A stretch of DNA of 64,000 nt from Spongospora subterranea f. sp. subterranea. Its lineage: Eukaryota > Endomyxa: Phytomyxea > Phytomyxea > Plasmodiophorida. Below are positions 23,084 through 32,579 of the stretch, piece after piece. The stretch covers positions 1 to 64,000 of the forward strand of contig JAUGWO010000069.1 of NCBI GenBank assembly GCA_049724395.1, read 5' to 3'. The translations under genes and the position numbers were made by a program. The stretch's first letter is position 1. Each line of letters begins with the position of its first letter. The notes under the pieces were generated by a model. It searched no databases, had not been told where the DNA came from, and saw only the letters and a program-made list of their open reading frames with translations.

Positions 23084-24913
23084 TTATATCTCCAGCATGT
23101 CTCGTTTATATTGGGCGAGAACTCGGTCCATATGCTGAATCCTCAGCTCCTTCGACTCGAGCTGATTTCGTAGCGTGGCGATCAACCCGTCTTTATTCGC
23201 CATGGCCGCTCTAACTCTGGACTCGACCTCGCTCATCTCCGACGATCGCCTCTCTTCACATTCAGCAATCTGTTTTTGCAAACCATCCAGTATCTTCCCG
23301 GTTTCCTGTGCGGCTTGCTGGATTCGGCCTTCAGCAACGGCAGCTTTTTCTGCACACTCCGTTTCACATGCTTTCAAACGCTCTTTCCATTTCTGTTCGT
23401 CCACAGACCGATCCGCCTCTATTCGGGATAGCTTTAACTCAAGTTCCTCTTTTCGCTTTGTCAATCGCTGGATATTTTCGTTGATTTCTGTGGAGTTTTG
23501 TTTGAATTGTTCTTGGCCTATGCAGGCTTCACGATAAAGTTCTGTCAAACGTTCGTGGCGCGTTCTCCACCCCATCTCAGCGTCTTCCATTTTTTTCCTC
23601 AGGGCCTCACATGCCGTCTTCATCTGACTCTCATGCAGTCGCTCAGATGCAGTCGCTTCAGCGCTGAACTTCTCCACGACCAGTTCGATCTGCTGATTTC
23701 TTTCAATGACCGTTTTTTCTCGAAACGCTTTGTCTCTGGCCACTGCGTCTTTCTCGTGGCGTTCTCGCAAGTCCTTAGCTCGTTCCTCTAGTTCCACCCG
23801 CATTCTCTCTTTTGCCTTGGCTAATTCCATGCTCGCTCTTCGCCTCACCTTTTCGACTTCTTCTTGTCGTTCGACGTCGACTGCCGCCAATCTCTCATCC
23901 GATCTGGATTGCGCTTTTTTCAGTTCCTTCTCGAAATCATCCTGATCCTTTCGCCGTTCTTCCATCCAGCGTGCTCGTTCGCTCTCGAATTCTTTCAGCA
24001 TGGCCTCCTTTGACTTCCTGACGTCCTCCTCGTTTTTATGAGATAGTTCGATATTTTCTCTCATTCGATCCTGTTCCAGTTTGAACAACTGCTCATCGAA
24101 CTCCTTTGTCATTGCGTTCTTTGTGTTTTGCACGCGAGTCGACGCATCTCTGTTCATCATCGCCTTCAAGGTCGCTATCTCCTTTTCGTGCCGTTCGGTC
24201 AGTTCTCTCATCGTTCGGCTATGCCGACTTTCGTTATTGGCCAATTTCCCATTAATCTCATTGTTTAAGCTGGCTCTAATCACTTCTTGTTTCTCTTTGG
24301 CCCAAAGCGTTCGCCGCATTCGCTCATTCTCTCCCCATTCCTTCTTGAGCTTTTCAATCCGCGCCTTGAAGGCCTTCTCTCTTTCAACGGCCTGAGTTTC
24401 GCTCAGTTGTCGCGCCGCTTCTGCCAGTCGATATTGCCCCTCGGCCTTCTCAGTTAGACTTTTTTTATCTTCCAATAATTGATCGACGAATTGCAATTGC
24501 CTTTGCATCGCGTTCTCATACTCAATCTTCTGGTCGTGCATCAGTTTGGTCAGGCGCTCATTGGCCTGTTCCAACTCCGACGCCTTCGATTTCTTCGACT
24601 TTTCCAACGATAGCTCCAGCGTGGCGATCTTCCCTTTATTGCGTTTGTCTTCAAGTCTCATCGCCACAAGTTGGGATTTGATCTTATCGATCACGGTCTC
24701 GGCTTTCAGCTTCTCGATCGGCTCTACTTTCGCCACCGCTGCCGGCTCGACGGGCCGATTTCCATTCTGATTTTCGGCGCATTCGTCCAGGAACGACAGT
24801 ATCGACCGAACCTTCTGGTTCTGGTTATATTGTCCTGGGCCATAGCTCTCCTGTAATATCATATTCAACTCCATGACGAATGGCCCAGCCAAAGTCGGGT
24901 GGCGTGGCGCCAA
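23084..24913 (-). CDS. Long coiled-coil protein, centrosome/cilium type (CEP131-like candidate)
   Basis: A single 609-codon exon. Residues about 65-609 are almost continuous heptad-rich coiled coil (E/K/R/Q-rich, for example RWMEERRKDQDDFEKELKKA). The N-terminal 55 residues are different, with QNQKVRSILSFLDECAE. The C-terminus reads NKDGLIATLRNQLESKELR. The layout, a SILSFLDE-like element followed by a long coiled coil, reminds me of CEP131/AZI1. Coiled coils are hard to assign by eye, so the symbol is left empty. The neighbourhood holds other cilium genes (ATAT1). It may act at the basal body. The long ORFs on the opposite strand are shadows of this gene. Confidence 0.75.
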   Translation of the reverse strand: MAPRHPTLAGPFVMELNMILQESYGPGQYNQNQKVRSILSFLDECAENQNGNRPVEPAAVAKVEPIEKLKAETVIDKIKSQLVAMRLEDKRNKGKIATLELSLEKSKKSKASELEQANERLTKLMHDQKIEYENAMQRQLQFVDQLLEDKKSLTEKAEGQYRLAEAARQLSETQAVEREKAFKARIEKLKKEWGENERMRRTLWAKEKQEVIRASLNNEINGKLANNESRHSRTMRELTERHEKEIATLKAMMNRDASTRVQNTKNAMTKEFDEQLFKLEQDRMRENIELSHKNEEDVRKSKEAMLKEFESERARWMEERRKDQDDFEKELKKAQSRSDERLAAVDVERQEEVEKVRRRASMELAKAKERMRVELEERAKDLRERHEKDAVARDKAFREKTVIERNQQIELVVEKFSAEATASERLHESQMKTACEALRKKMEDAEMGWRTRHERLTELYREACIGQEQFKQNSTEINENIQRLTKRKEELELKLSRIEADRSVDEQKWKERLKACETECAEKAAVAEGRIQQAAQETGKILDGLQKQIAECEERRSSEMSEVESRVRAAMANKDGLIATLRNQLESKELRIQHMDRVLAQYKRDMLEI

Positions 24914-25203
24914 GGGCGACGAGCTACTCTAATATATCGCTATGTGACTGATTGACTAGTTCCTCAATCACATTATCCATGTATATCGGAGTCCGATACA
25001 TTGGCCAGATCAATCATTCCCATAGCAAATGTCGTTGTTGTCGATCAAATGATATAGCAAACTGGACTATATTACCGGCAGGATCAGCTCGACCGCGCCA
25101 CTGGGAAAAGCCGAGACGAAAAATTGCTGATTTGAAAAGTGATTTGGAGGCAAAATTTACTGGGCACGAGACCGTATTTGAAAAAATTTTACAGTCTATA
25201 TTG

Positions 25204-25462
25204 CTACTTTGCCCTGCGATCTAAAGCGTGAGCCCGAACACATTCTGAGAGTTTTCTGAACTGTTGCTCGCACGACCCTTTCGTGATTCTATCGAGATGA
25301 TCGACAGCACATTTCCCATAGGCGGCGGCCTGACACAACAATATCGGTTCATGCATTGAATGGGACAAGAGAACGCAGCTCCTGTACTACCTCGGGCCGA
25401 CAAGCGAGAAACGCTGCCCCCAGACGACGAACAAGCTGGGGTGGACGATCTACGCCAGACAT
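25204..25462 (-). CDS. NDUFAF8: Twin CX9C mitochondrial protein, NDUFAF8-like
   Basis: Two small exons, 25462-25391 and 25329-25204, joined across a 61-bp intron (GTAGTA...TGTCAG), give 65 residues in frame. The join creates two exact CX9C motifs: C-RPEAAAYGK-C and C-EQQFRKLSE-C. The sequence around the first (LACRPEAAAYGKC) is the signature of complex I assembly factor NDUFAF8 (C17orf89), which is 74 residues in humans. Such proteins are imported into the mitochondrial intermembrane space through Mia40 and fold as a disulphide-linked helical hairpin. NDUFAF8 works with NDUFAF5 in complex I assembly. An unspliced reading of either exon alone hides the motif. Confidence 0.8.
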
Positions 25463-25577
25463 GTTATTTATAATTGCCTGATTGGCCAACTGACGGCTGT
25501 CAACAACAGGTTGCGCCCCAGCCCAGAAGTTACGGAATTTGCACAACTTTCGCTGGAATTTCCTGTTCGATTTTTAA

Positions 25578-26178
25578 TTGATGATTTGATGAGAGATCTG
25601 TGCGGCTTTTAGTGGGCAATGGTCATGGGCTTTTTCAGAACCGACCATCACCCGTGGATACCGCTATTTGTCTGCCGTTCACGACGCAGTTTCCCTGGTT
25701 TATCAGTCGGAACCTGGAATTCCAAATATAATGGGACCCGGGTCCAGTGGTATCATCCGCGCATATCTCACATTGATATTTATGCGCAATTCGCAGCAAA
25801 TCATCACGACGGGGTCTCAGAATTTGGGGTTTTATGTTGTGTTCTTTAAGGGTCATGGAACAAATTTGAGGTTTGAACAGTAGCGATCCATCAAATACCA
25901 TAACGACGACCCCGTCGTCCAACGGGGTAAGTTTACCGTTCACCAACGAAGAGGACTAACTAAGCAACAATATCAGTATCCAAATAGTTTTTCGATCTGC
26001 CGCGCCGAGGCAAGAGCGACGAATCAGCCGACATTTCAACTACTTTGTACGGCGGTGTCATCCATTGTCGATTCGGATATAGATAGCATTTACCGGCAGG
26101 ATGCAATCCCCAATCATCGCTTAACAAAAAGAAGTTGCTTATGAATGCAGCGGCGTCCTGCGTTCCTGTATCTGTCAT
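25578..26178 (-). CDS. Hypothetical protein, two or three exons
   Basis: The minus strand opens with MTDTGTQDAAAFISNFFLLS (start at 26178). A later exon (about 25940-25620) encodes LTPLDDGVVVMVFDGSLLF, RRDDLLRIAHKYQCEIC and SRFRLINQGNCVVNGRQIA. The exact join between them was not settled: a possible donor at about 26040 and acceptor near 25965 would be in frame. A final 40-bp intron would give an end near 25578. The composition looks like a beta-rich globular protein. I do not recognise the family. The gene lies between the NDUFAF8-like gene and the next coiled-coil gene, all on the minus strand. Confidence 0.5.
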
Positions 26179-26312
26179 TTTCTTTTATTCCACATTTCGC
26201 GAACCCTATCCTGCTCAATCCTAAATCCAAGTTTTAGGGCTGCAACGTCCTAACCTATGTATACGGATCGATATATCTTGAAAACACTCTATGTCGTAAT
26301 ACACTACAATTC

Positions 26313-26968
26313 TTATAAAAATATCGCATCTTTATTGATATCAACGCGCCCTTGTTCTCTCTCGAATATCTCCATGCAATGCATACACCTCTCTACCGCT
26401 TCAAGTCTGTTGGCCAAGTAATTACGATGATGAACCTCTAGGTCCATTCTGGATCGCCATCGCTCTTCAATCAACAATTCATTCTCGATCCGCTGACGCA
26501 GCTTTTTCTCAGATTCCGAGTTTTTAAAAGTAAGATCATCGATAATGACGGCGTATTTGGCATTCTCTCTCTCTTTATGCTCGGAATGATCTCTGACCAT
26601 GGTCCTGAGATTCCTTTTGAGGCGATTGATTTCCTTCAACTGCTCCTTAATGATGTGATCTTTTGTCCCAATGGCCACAGATGGCGGCCGTTCCTCACTA
26701 GTCGACGATAAGCAAATTTGCATAAGATGTTCCTGTTCTTCACAGATTAGAACGTTCAATTGGGCGATTTCCTGCAATATAGTTCCGGGGTCGAGCTGTT
26801 CGATATTGTTTTTGCTGATGTCGGAAGGAATAGAAAAATGACCTTGTTGCTGAATTCTCTTGATGATGTCCCGAGCGCCATGACCCATTAATGCGGCCTG
26901 GTTGGTTTATCCTGGACAGATGTCTAACACTGGTTGCTCACCGGGATCATTTTCTTGTTCTCGGCCAT
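26313..26968 (-). CDS. Coiled-coil protein of unknown function
   Basis: A 27-nt first exon (26968-26942, MAENKKMIP) joins exon 2 (26897-26313) over a 44-bp intron, giving 203 residues in frame. Starting instead at the ATG inside exon 2 would give 191 residues. Residues about 95-185 form a coiled coil (KEQLKEINRLKRNLRTMV, then EKKLRQRIENELLIEERW). Near the C-terminus is an RCMHCMEIFE segment with two close cysteines. There is no signal peptide or membrane segment. The family is not recognised; the cilium-rich neighbourhood makes a cytoskeletal role possible. Confidence 0.6.
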
Positions 26969-28143
26969 GTCGACAGAAAATCTGGTCGAATCGGTAGGAA
27001 CTCCAAGGGTTAAGTCTCAAGTCCGACCTTTCGACTTGGGTATAATTCGTTGCGACAATGAATGACGTCTGAAAGATGCTTAACATGTCGTTCAGCCGAA
27101 TTGTACGAGTTGGTGCAGTGTCAAAAAAACCATAAAAACTGAAAAGGTCTGATCTTCGAATGTCTCAATGAAACTCTAGAGGTGCCTATTCTACTTTACT
27201 CAGCCCAAGGTGACCAATCACAGCGGAATGGGCGCGAAACCTCTTTCATCACGGAGGGCATTGTAGCTTTTTGAAGCGAGACGCAAGAGGAAAGATAAAG
27301 TTCTACAGTTGCCTCTGGGGAGCTAAAACGCCGGGGAACGTTATTGAGACGTGCAGGCAACGTCCGGCAAAGTGTTGAAAGTCTCCAAACTGAAAGTTCG
27401 ATGCGAGTTGAAGAGTCGCATTGCCCGGCAGCAGAAGCAGCACTTTCATTGCGAAATTTGAATACCGCTTACTCAGCAAGGCTGGATGCAGGTGTTGCCA
27501 ATGACCGTCGAATCGACATCCACACTAGGAACGAGCAAATAGAGACATCAATAGTGTTGAATCGTTAGACATGGTTCAAGCGTGACTTTTATTCATTATT
27601 TAAAGGAAAAAATTTTGGTCGGGCGATAAAACTATGGCAAATACAGACGCAGTACCGCAGAACATCTAGCTCAAATGTGCAGTGGTACAGCTGGCGAATA
27701 CACAGTGATCTGTGTGTCATCAACAGTGGTATCAACTGCACTGTCACGTTAGGTTAGACTGTTACCCGATTATTGAAAGTAACGCCATATTGCCACTTGT
27801 AGTATCAGGGGCTGTGCATGTGGAATAGAACTCGTATTGGCACACAATTTCATACAATAAGGGCTATAAAAGTTGCCCAGCTTTTGTTAAATGTTGCTTT
27901 TAAAGGTTTTCATAGCGCTTTTGAATAAAGCGATCTGTTAAAAAGCGGGACATTTTTGTGATTACTGTATTTCCGCTCATGTTTGTCGTGACCCAGTACA
28001 TACGTACAGCTGTCTGACTGCAGCCTCCAAATACAGTGCCTCAAGTCAGTAAAACTCGACGATGATAACTTTTCAATCTCAAACAAAGAGCACCAGAGGT
28101 ATGGTCGTTAGTACATAATAGCAAGTGTGCATCACCCCCTGCG
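26969..28143. other. Intergenic region, no secure gene
   Basis: A 74-codon plus-strand ORF at 27344-27568 has no recognisable motif and is probably chance. The stretch 27590-28130 is AT-rich with no coding signal. It presumably includes the promoters of the divergent coiled-coil and ATAT1 genes. Confidence 0.4.
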
Positions 28144-29168
28144 ATGACCTCAGCCAATGAAAACATCATCAAGGTCACGAGGGATACCTTAACTCCCGCG
28201 TTAGCCGAAGCTATCGCCGATCTGGGAAGACAGTCAGCAAAAAGCCAAGGTCTGCCTGTTCCCATAACCACTATAGATAAACTACACACATCCGCAGATC
28301 ATGTTTATTTATGTCAGCTGAGGTGATTTTTTACATCGATGCTATATTTTATTTTCCATCTTCAGAGTTTCATTTTCGTTTTTTCAGGTCCGGGTCGCAG
28401 CTGAGGTTCGGCGGAATTCTTCGTGTCGGAACCAGAAAACTTTATCTTTATGATTCAGTTGCAGTTTTGCATGAAGTCGAGCCGTACTGCTGCTTAGATT
28501 TCTATGTGCATGAAAGTTTACGACGACAAGGTGTGGGACAACGCCTATTCCATGAGATGTTGAATCAGGAGAAGCTGGCATCGCCAGGCCAAATGGCGTT
28601 TGACAAACCATCGTCAAACGCCTTCTCATTTCTCGCTGGTTGCTTCAATTTACACCAGACAATCGAGCAATCCAACAATTTTGTCATTTTTTCAGAGTTT
28701 TTCCCTGGAACCAAGCCAATGTTACTTGGCAAACATGTCCGACGTGCACACCAAACTGTTGCGAAATCACACTATGATTCTTCACTTGTAGCATCGCTTT
28801 TATCATCAGGAAGCGGTATCATGCAGCCATCAATTCATGATTCACGGCAACATGACCTGGCTACAGTTGATGAATCATCAATGATAAAACTATCCACTTC
28901 AGAGTGTTGCCCGCCTTCTCCTGTCCAGGAGGGCAAGCAGGAATCTAGTAAATCGTCAGAAGACATGGAACTCTTAAAAACTACCGAAGAAAATTTGCGG
29001 TTTATAAATCGGAAAATCGAGGAAAGAGAGATATTGATTAGGAAAATGGAACGGCAACTTCAGGAGTATGACGATGATTCGCCTGGGTACCAGTGCAACA
29101 GAATAGGGTATCAAAGTTCTTTTTTGATGAACATGCAGTTTCTAAAAATCATTGCTCTGTATCATTAG
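28144..29168 (+). CDS. ATAT1: Alpha-tubulin N-acetyltransferase
   Basis: Acetylates Lys40 of alpha-tubulin inside stable axonemal and cytoplasmic microtubules. Exon 1 (28144-28322) and exon 2 (28388-29168) join in frame over a 65-bp intron to give 319 residues. The catalytic GNAT-like domain is clear: LYLYDS, CCLDFYVHESLRRQGVGQRL (acetyl-CoA loop with RRQGVG), AFDKPSSNAFSFL and NNFVIFSEFF, in the same order as animal ATAT1/MEC-17. The conserved Asp of LDFYVHE is present. After about residue 165 the protein is disordered and Ser/Glu-rich, then has a short coiled coil (RFINRKIEEREILIRKMERQ). The last exon may be spliced further; sequence beyond 29168 stays partly open in another frame. Marks an organism with cilia. 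Confidence 0.92.
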
Positions 29169-29831
29169 GAAGGACGGATTTAGTAAAACCGAAGTTATTC
29201 GCAAAGTTCACGGCGCCAAAAAAATGTCTGGATCTCGTTAATCGCAGTGTTTCCCCGGCTAGTGTTGGTTTGGGCACGAAACGGAAATCAGTTCTGATTA
29301 TTTCCTACTCTCAAAGTAATATACAAAGTTTTTTTTATTACATTTGGAGTAGCAGGTGCGTTTTGACCAGGATGCAGGTTATTTATCAGAAATTATGCAA
29401 GGATGTGTTTAATATTCGTCAAATGACTTCAAGGAATGTGCCAAAAACTGTTGTCTTTGACGTACATTACTTTGCCGTGGTGGAAATGTAATTTCCAATG
29501 ACTGTACAACAATGACGCAACCACCATTGCTACGGAAACCTGCACAGAAGTAATAATCCAGGAAATGTCTGTGACTCACCATTTGTCCCCATGATGGAAA
29601 GCAGCCTGCCATGTGTTTGGGAGCAGTCCCCACGCCTCTGTCCTGGTTTTGGGCTGCAGACTCCTGTCACCAATGACTGCCTGCCAAATCCTCTCTGACT
29701 GGGTGGCGCTGAGTGTGATGCCAACCCGGTCCCAGTGAACTGGATTTAGCATTCTCAGACAACACCGGTTCGCTTGTTGGTATTGTAGGATTAGGTTGTC
29801 GAAATAGGGCGGCGTCTCTTGATCGCACACG
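29169..29831. other. Spacer between ATAT1 and G-alpha
   Basis: The minus strand at 29580-29810 reads ANRCCLRMLNPVHWDR and ERIWQAVIGDRS in one frame, which looks more protein-like than chance, possibly a decayed transposon or gene scrap. No family was recognised and no complete gene is visible. Confidence 0.3.
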
Positions 29832-30975
29832 ATGGGAGCGTGTATGTCCCAGGGATCGTCCGAAAATAAAACCAAAGACAACAACGAAAAAATGGCGTCG
29901 AAAAAGATCGAGGAGCAGAATATGGAAGAGCAGATCGCTGAGCAGGCGATCAAGAAGCTACTGCTCTTGGGGGCCGGTGAATCCGGTAAATCGACGTTGT
30001 TTAAGCAGATGATTACGTTGTACGGGAAAGGTTATAGCGAGGAAGACCGCAAGAGCTATACCCATATCGTCTACAATAATACTATTTCTGCCATGAAAAT
30101 CCTGGTCAAATATTCCGAAGAACTCGATGCGGAATTGGACACAAGAGTGCGACCTGAAGCAGTTACCGCCAAAACATTTATCGATCAGTGCAAAACAGAA
30201 ATAGATATCGACCCAGCTGTCGCCGAACACATCAAGATGTTGTGGGCGGACAAGGGCATTCAGAATGCCTACGACAATCGCGCCAAATTCCAATTGCCCG
30301 ATTCGGCCCAATACTTTTTTGACAGAATTTCGGTCGTTTCTCAGCCGAATTATATTCCTGACGAACAAGATGTTCTTCGATCGCGTGTCCGAACTACCGG
30401 TATCGTCGAGACCGAGTTCATCATCGAGTCAAACCGATTCAAAATGTTCGATGTCGGCGGGCAGAGAAATGAACGGAAAAAATGGAGTACGTTGATTCAC
30501 TCTATAATTGAATCAATTTGGAAGAATTTATTTGCATTGTTGTACAGTTCACTGTTTTGAGAATGTTACGGCCGTTATATTCGTTGCGGCGATGAGTGAG
30601 TACGACCAGGTTCTGTACGAGGACGAAACTACAAACCGTATGACGGAGGCTCTGAATCTATTCGACGAGATCTGCAACTCGCGCTGGTTTCGAGAGACGT
30701 CAATGATTCTTTTCCTCAACAAACGGGATTTGTTTGCAGAAAAAATCAAGAAGGTGCAACTCAGCGTCTGTTTCCCGGAATTCACCGGCACCAACGATTT
30801 CGAGACGGCATCCGCTTTCTTGGAAGAGATGTTTCGGGGGAAAAACCAAACGCCTGAGAAGGAAGTCTACTCCCACGTCACATGTGCAACGGATACCAAT
30901 AATATTGCACATGTGTTCAACGCCGTTAAAGATATCATTATAAGAAAGAGCTTACGGGAAGGTGGTCTCATGTGA
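29832..30975 (+). CDS. Heterotrimeric G-protein alpha subunit
   Basis: GTPase subunit that relays receptor signals at the plasma membrane. Exon 1 (29832-30486) and exon 2 (30548-30975) join over a 61-bp intron inside KKWIHCFE, giving 360 residues, the usual size. All G boxes are present: GAGESGKST (P-loop), RVRTTGIVE (switch I with the catalytic Arg and Thr), [12 protein letters not shown] (switch II), FLNKRD (NKxD) and TCATDTNN (TCAT). The N-terminus MGACMS offers Gly2 for myristoylation and Cys4 for palmitoylation. The C-terminus, SLREGGLM, differs from animal Gi/Gq/Gs tails and has no cysteine for pertussis-toxin ADP-ribosylation. It is closest in style to fungal and protist Gpa proteins. 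Confidence 0.97.
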
Positions 30976-31133
30976 TCATCGTTTTAGTACTTTTTGTCTA
31001 CTGTACACCAAATACAATGTCAACACGATCGTAATGGGTTCTCATAATAACGGCTCCCGTTTGGATCGAGTCTTATCCAGTCAATAAATAACCTCTCAAA
31101 CGGGCCGTTTTGTCAAATCCAAGAAAAAATGTA

Positions 31134-31730
31134 TTAGCTCTGTCGTACACGGCTGTAGCGATCGCGTTGGTGTTTCTTCCGGTAAATGATGAACATCAGA
31201 CTGCAGACGAATAGGGTCGCCATAAACGCCTACGACGGGATGAACCAGAGCCAATAGAGAATAATAAAAAAGATCATCGAGGTTGGGATTACTTACGAGA
31301 TCAAAATCACAGAAAATTTAGGAAAAAATCATATACGAAAATCATGAATTTCAAATTGACATATCACCTGAAAAAACCAGAAAGAGACGCTATCTGGAGT
31401 ATATTCACATGGCAAGTGAAATATAGCCAGGGAATCTATACATTGATATGATTGTCGTGCCATTCCATGTTGACACCAAGTCTAATCCAGTCAAAATCGT
31501 TGAACGGCGACGATGCCGAAATCCGGTGCCAAATATACCTGAGACATTTCTGCTGGGTCGCATAATGAGCAATCACCAATAGGAGAATATGATGCACATG
31601 GGGCTGCAAACGGATCTGGCTCTGGTGATTGTTCGCTGACGTTGTCCTCACCATGAGCGAGTACCAACACCAGCCACAATATTGTGATTGGTCGCTGGTG
31701 CATTTGGCGTAATGCAACGGGGACGGCCAT
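31134..31730 (-). CDS. JTB: JTB-family type I membrane protein
   Basis: Three exons, 31730-31539, 31481-31368 and 31229-31134, sum to 402 nt and give 133 residues in frame. The order of parts is a signal peptide (PITILWLVLVLAHG, with a second possible start at 31703), a short cysteine-rich extracellular domain (CASYSPIGDCSLCDP, WCQHGMARQSYQCID, LPCEY), one membrane helix (AFMATLFVCSLMFIIY) and a short basic tail (RKKHQRDRYSRVRQS). The cysteine spacing and the basic end fit the Jumping Translocation Breakpoint family, a small conserved protein tied to mitochondria or cytokinesis in animals. The last intron (138 bp) is long for this window. None of the exons is long enough to stand out alone. 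Confidence 0.65.
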
Positions 31731-31734
31731 GGCA

Positions 31735-32579
31735 TTCACGGACCATCATATGTTCGATGAGAACGGGGTCCTTGCTGACTCAAATCCAGTTGCAATATTC
31801 AATATTCAGTGACCATGAGCGAGTTAGGTGGATGGTAGCACAACTGAAGAGGCGAAGAGATCATTATTCCCTCCTGACATCATTGAAACAACACTGCTTT
31901 TGTGTTTTAGGGCCTCACATCTCCGTGTTTTCAAACTGTTTTGTTTAACGTATGCGTGGTGAGAAAAGAGATTTGCCTTTATCAAATGTTATTCAAAGTT
32001 ATTGTTCATCACGCAGTTGGCTGGACTTGTCATGCGTCCATGCCAGCTGACGTGAACCAAAACTCGACACCCATTATGCACAAAACGCGAGTTCATCTAT
32101 TGCTTGTTTATCACCTCACCAAACAGTTATCAAACTGTTGAAAGAAAAACGTGACGATAGGCGACACCGAAAAATAAAAACGCATTGAGCGACGCCATTA
32201 GTTTGCTGATCAGTTCGCAACAGAATGCGACTGGTTCCATGCTGTTGTTAGAAGAGCTGAGGGGAAAAAGAGAGAAAGAGAGGAGGAAAGAGAGGTGACA
32301 AGAATGTGGGTGGGAAGACGGTGCCATCGCAAACGGGCAAATAAATGAATGATTTATTATAAGTCATAGATCCAAGACGCACGTGATCACGCGCCTAGCC
32401 ATCACTCATGACGCACCCGTCGGGGTGTGGCCGGAAGGAACAGGGTTTGATATTTAACAGTCTGGCACAGCAGTTCTAATGAGCAGCTCTCAAGCACTAA
32501 TTTTTAGCAACACGAAGTGCCTCAAACAGGGGAAATTTCAGCAACAACCAAAGCGGTCCGGAAATTTCGATGATCAATA
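31735..32579. other. Intergenic region, no secure gene
   Basis: Contains a strong purine/pyrimidine tract at 32255-32300 (GAGG/AGAAAG-rich). A 36-codon hydrophobic minus-strand ORF lies beside it (MEPVAFCCELISKLM, about 32238-32130), preceded on that strand by the pyrimidine tract and an acceptor-like AACAG. It could be a last exon of a small membrane protein, but nothing upstream supports it. Confidence 0.3.

Noticed and set aside
23175-24770. Several plus-strand ORFs rich in Ser and Phe
   Set aside because: Antisense shadows of the continuous coiled-coil gene on the minus strand.
29409-29953. Minus-strand ORF overlapping the G-alpha start
   Set aside because: Its N-terminal part is antisense to the G-alpha exon. 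Only a short downstream part looks protein-like, and that was not identified.
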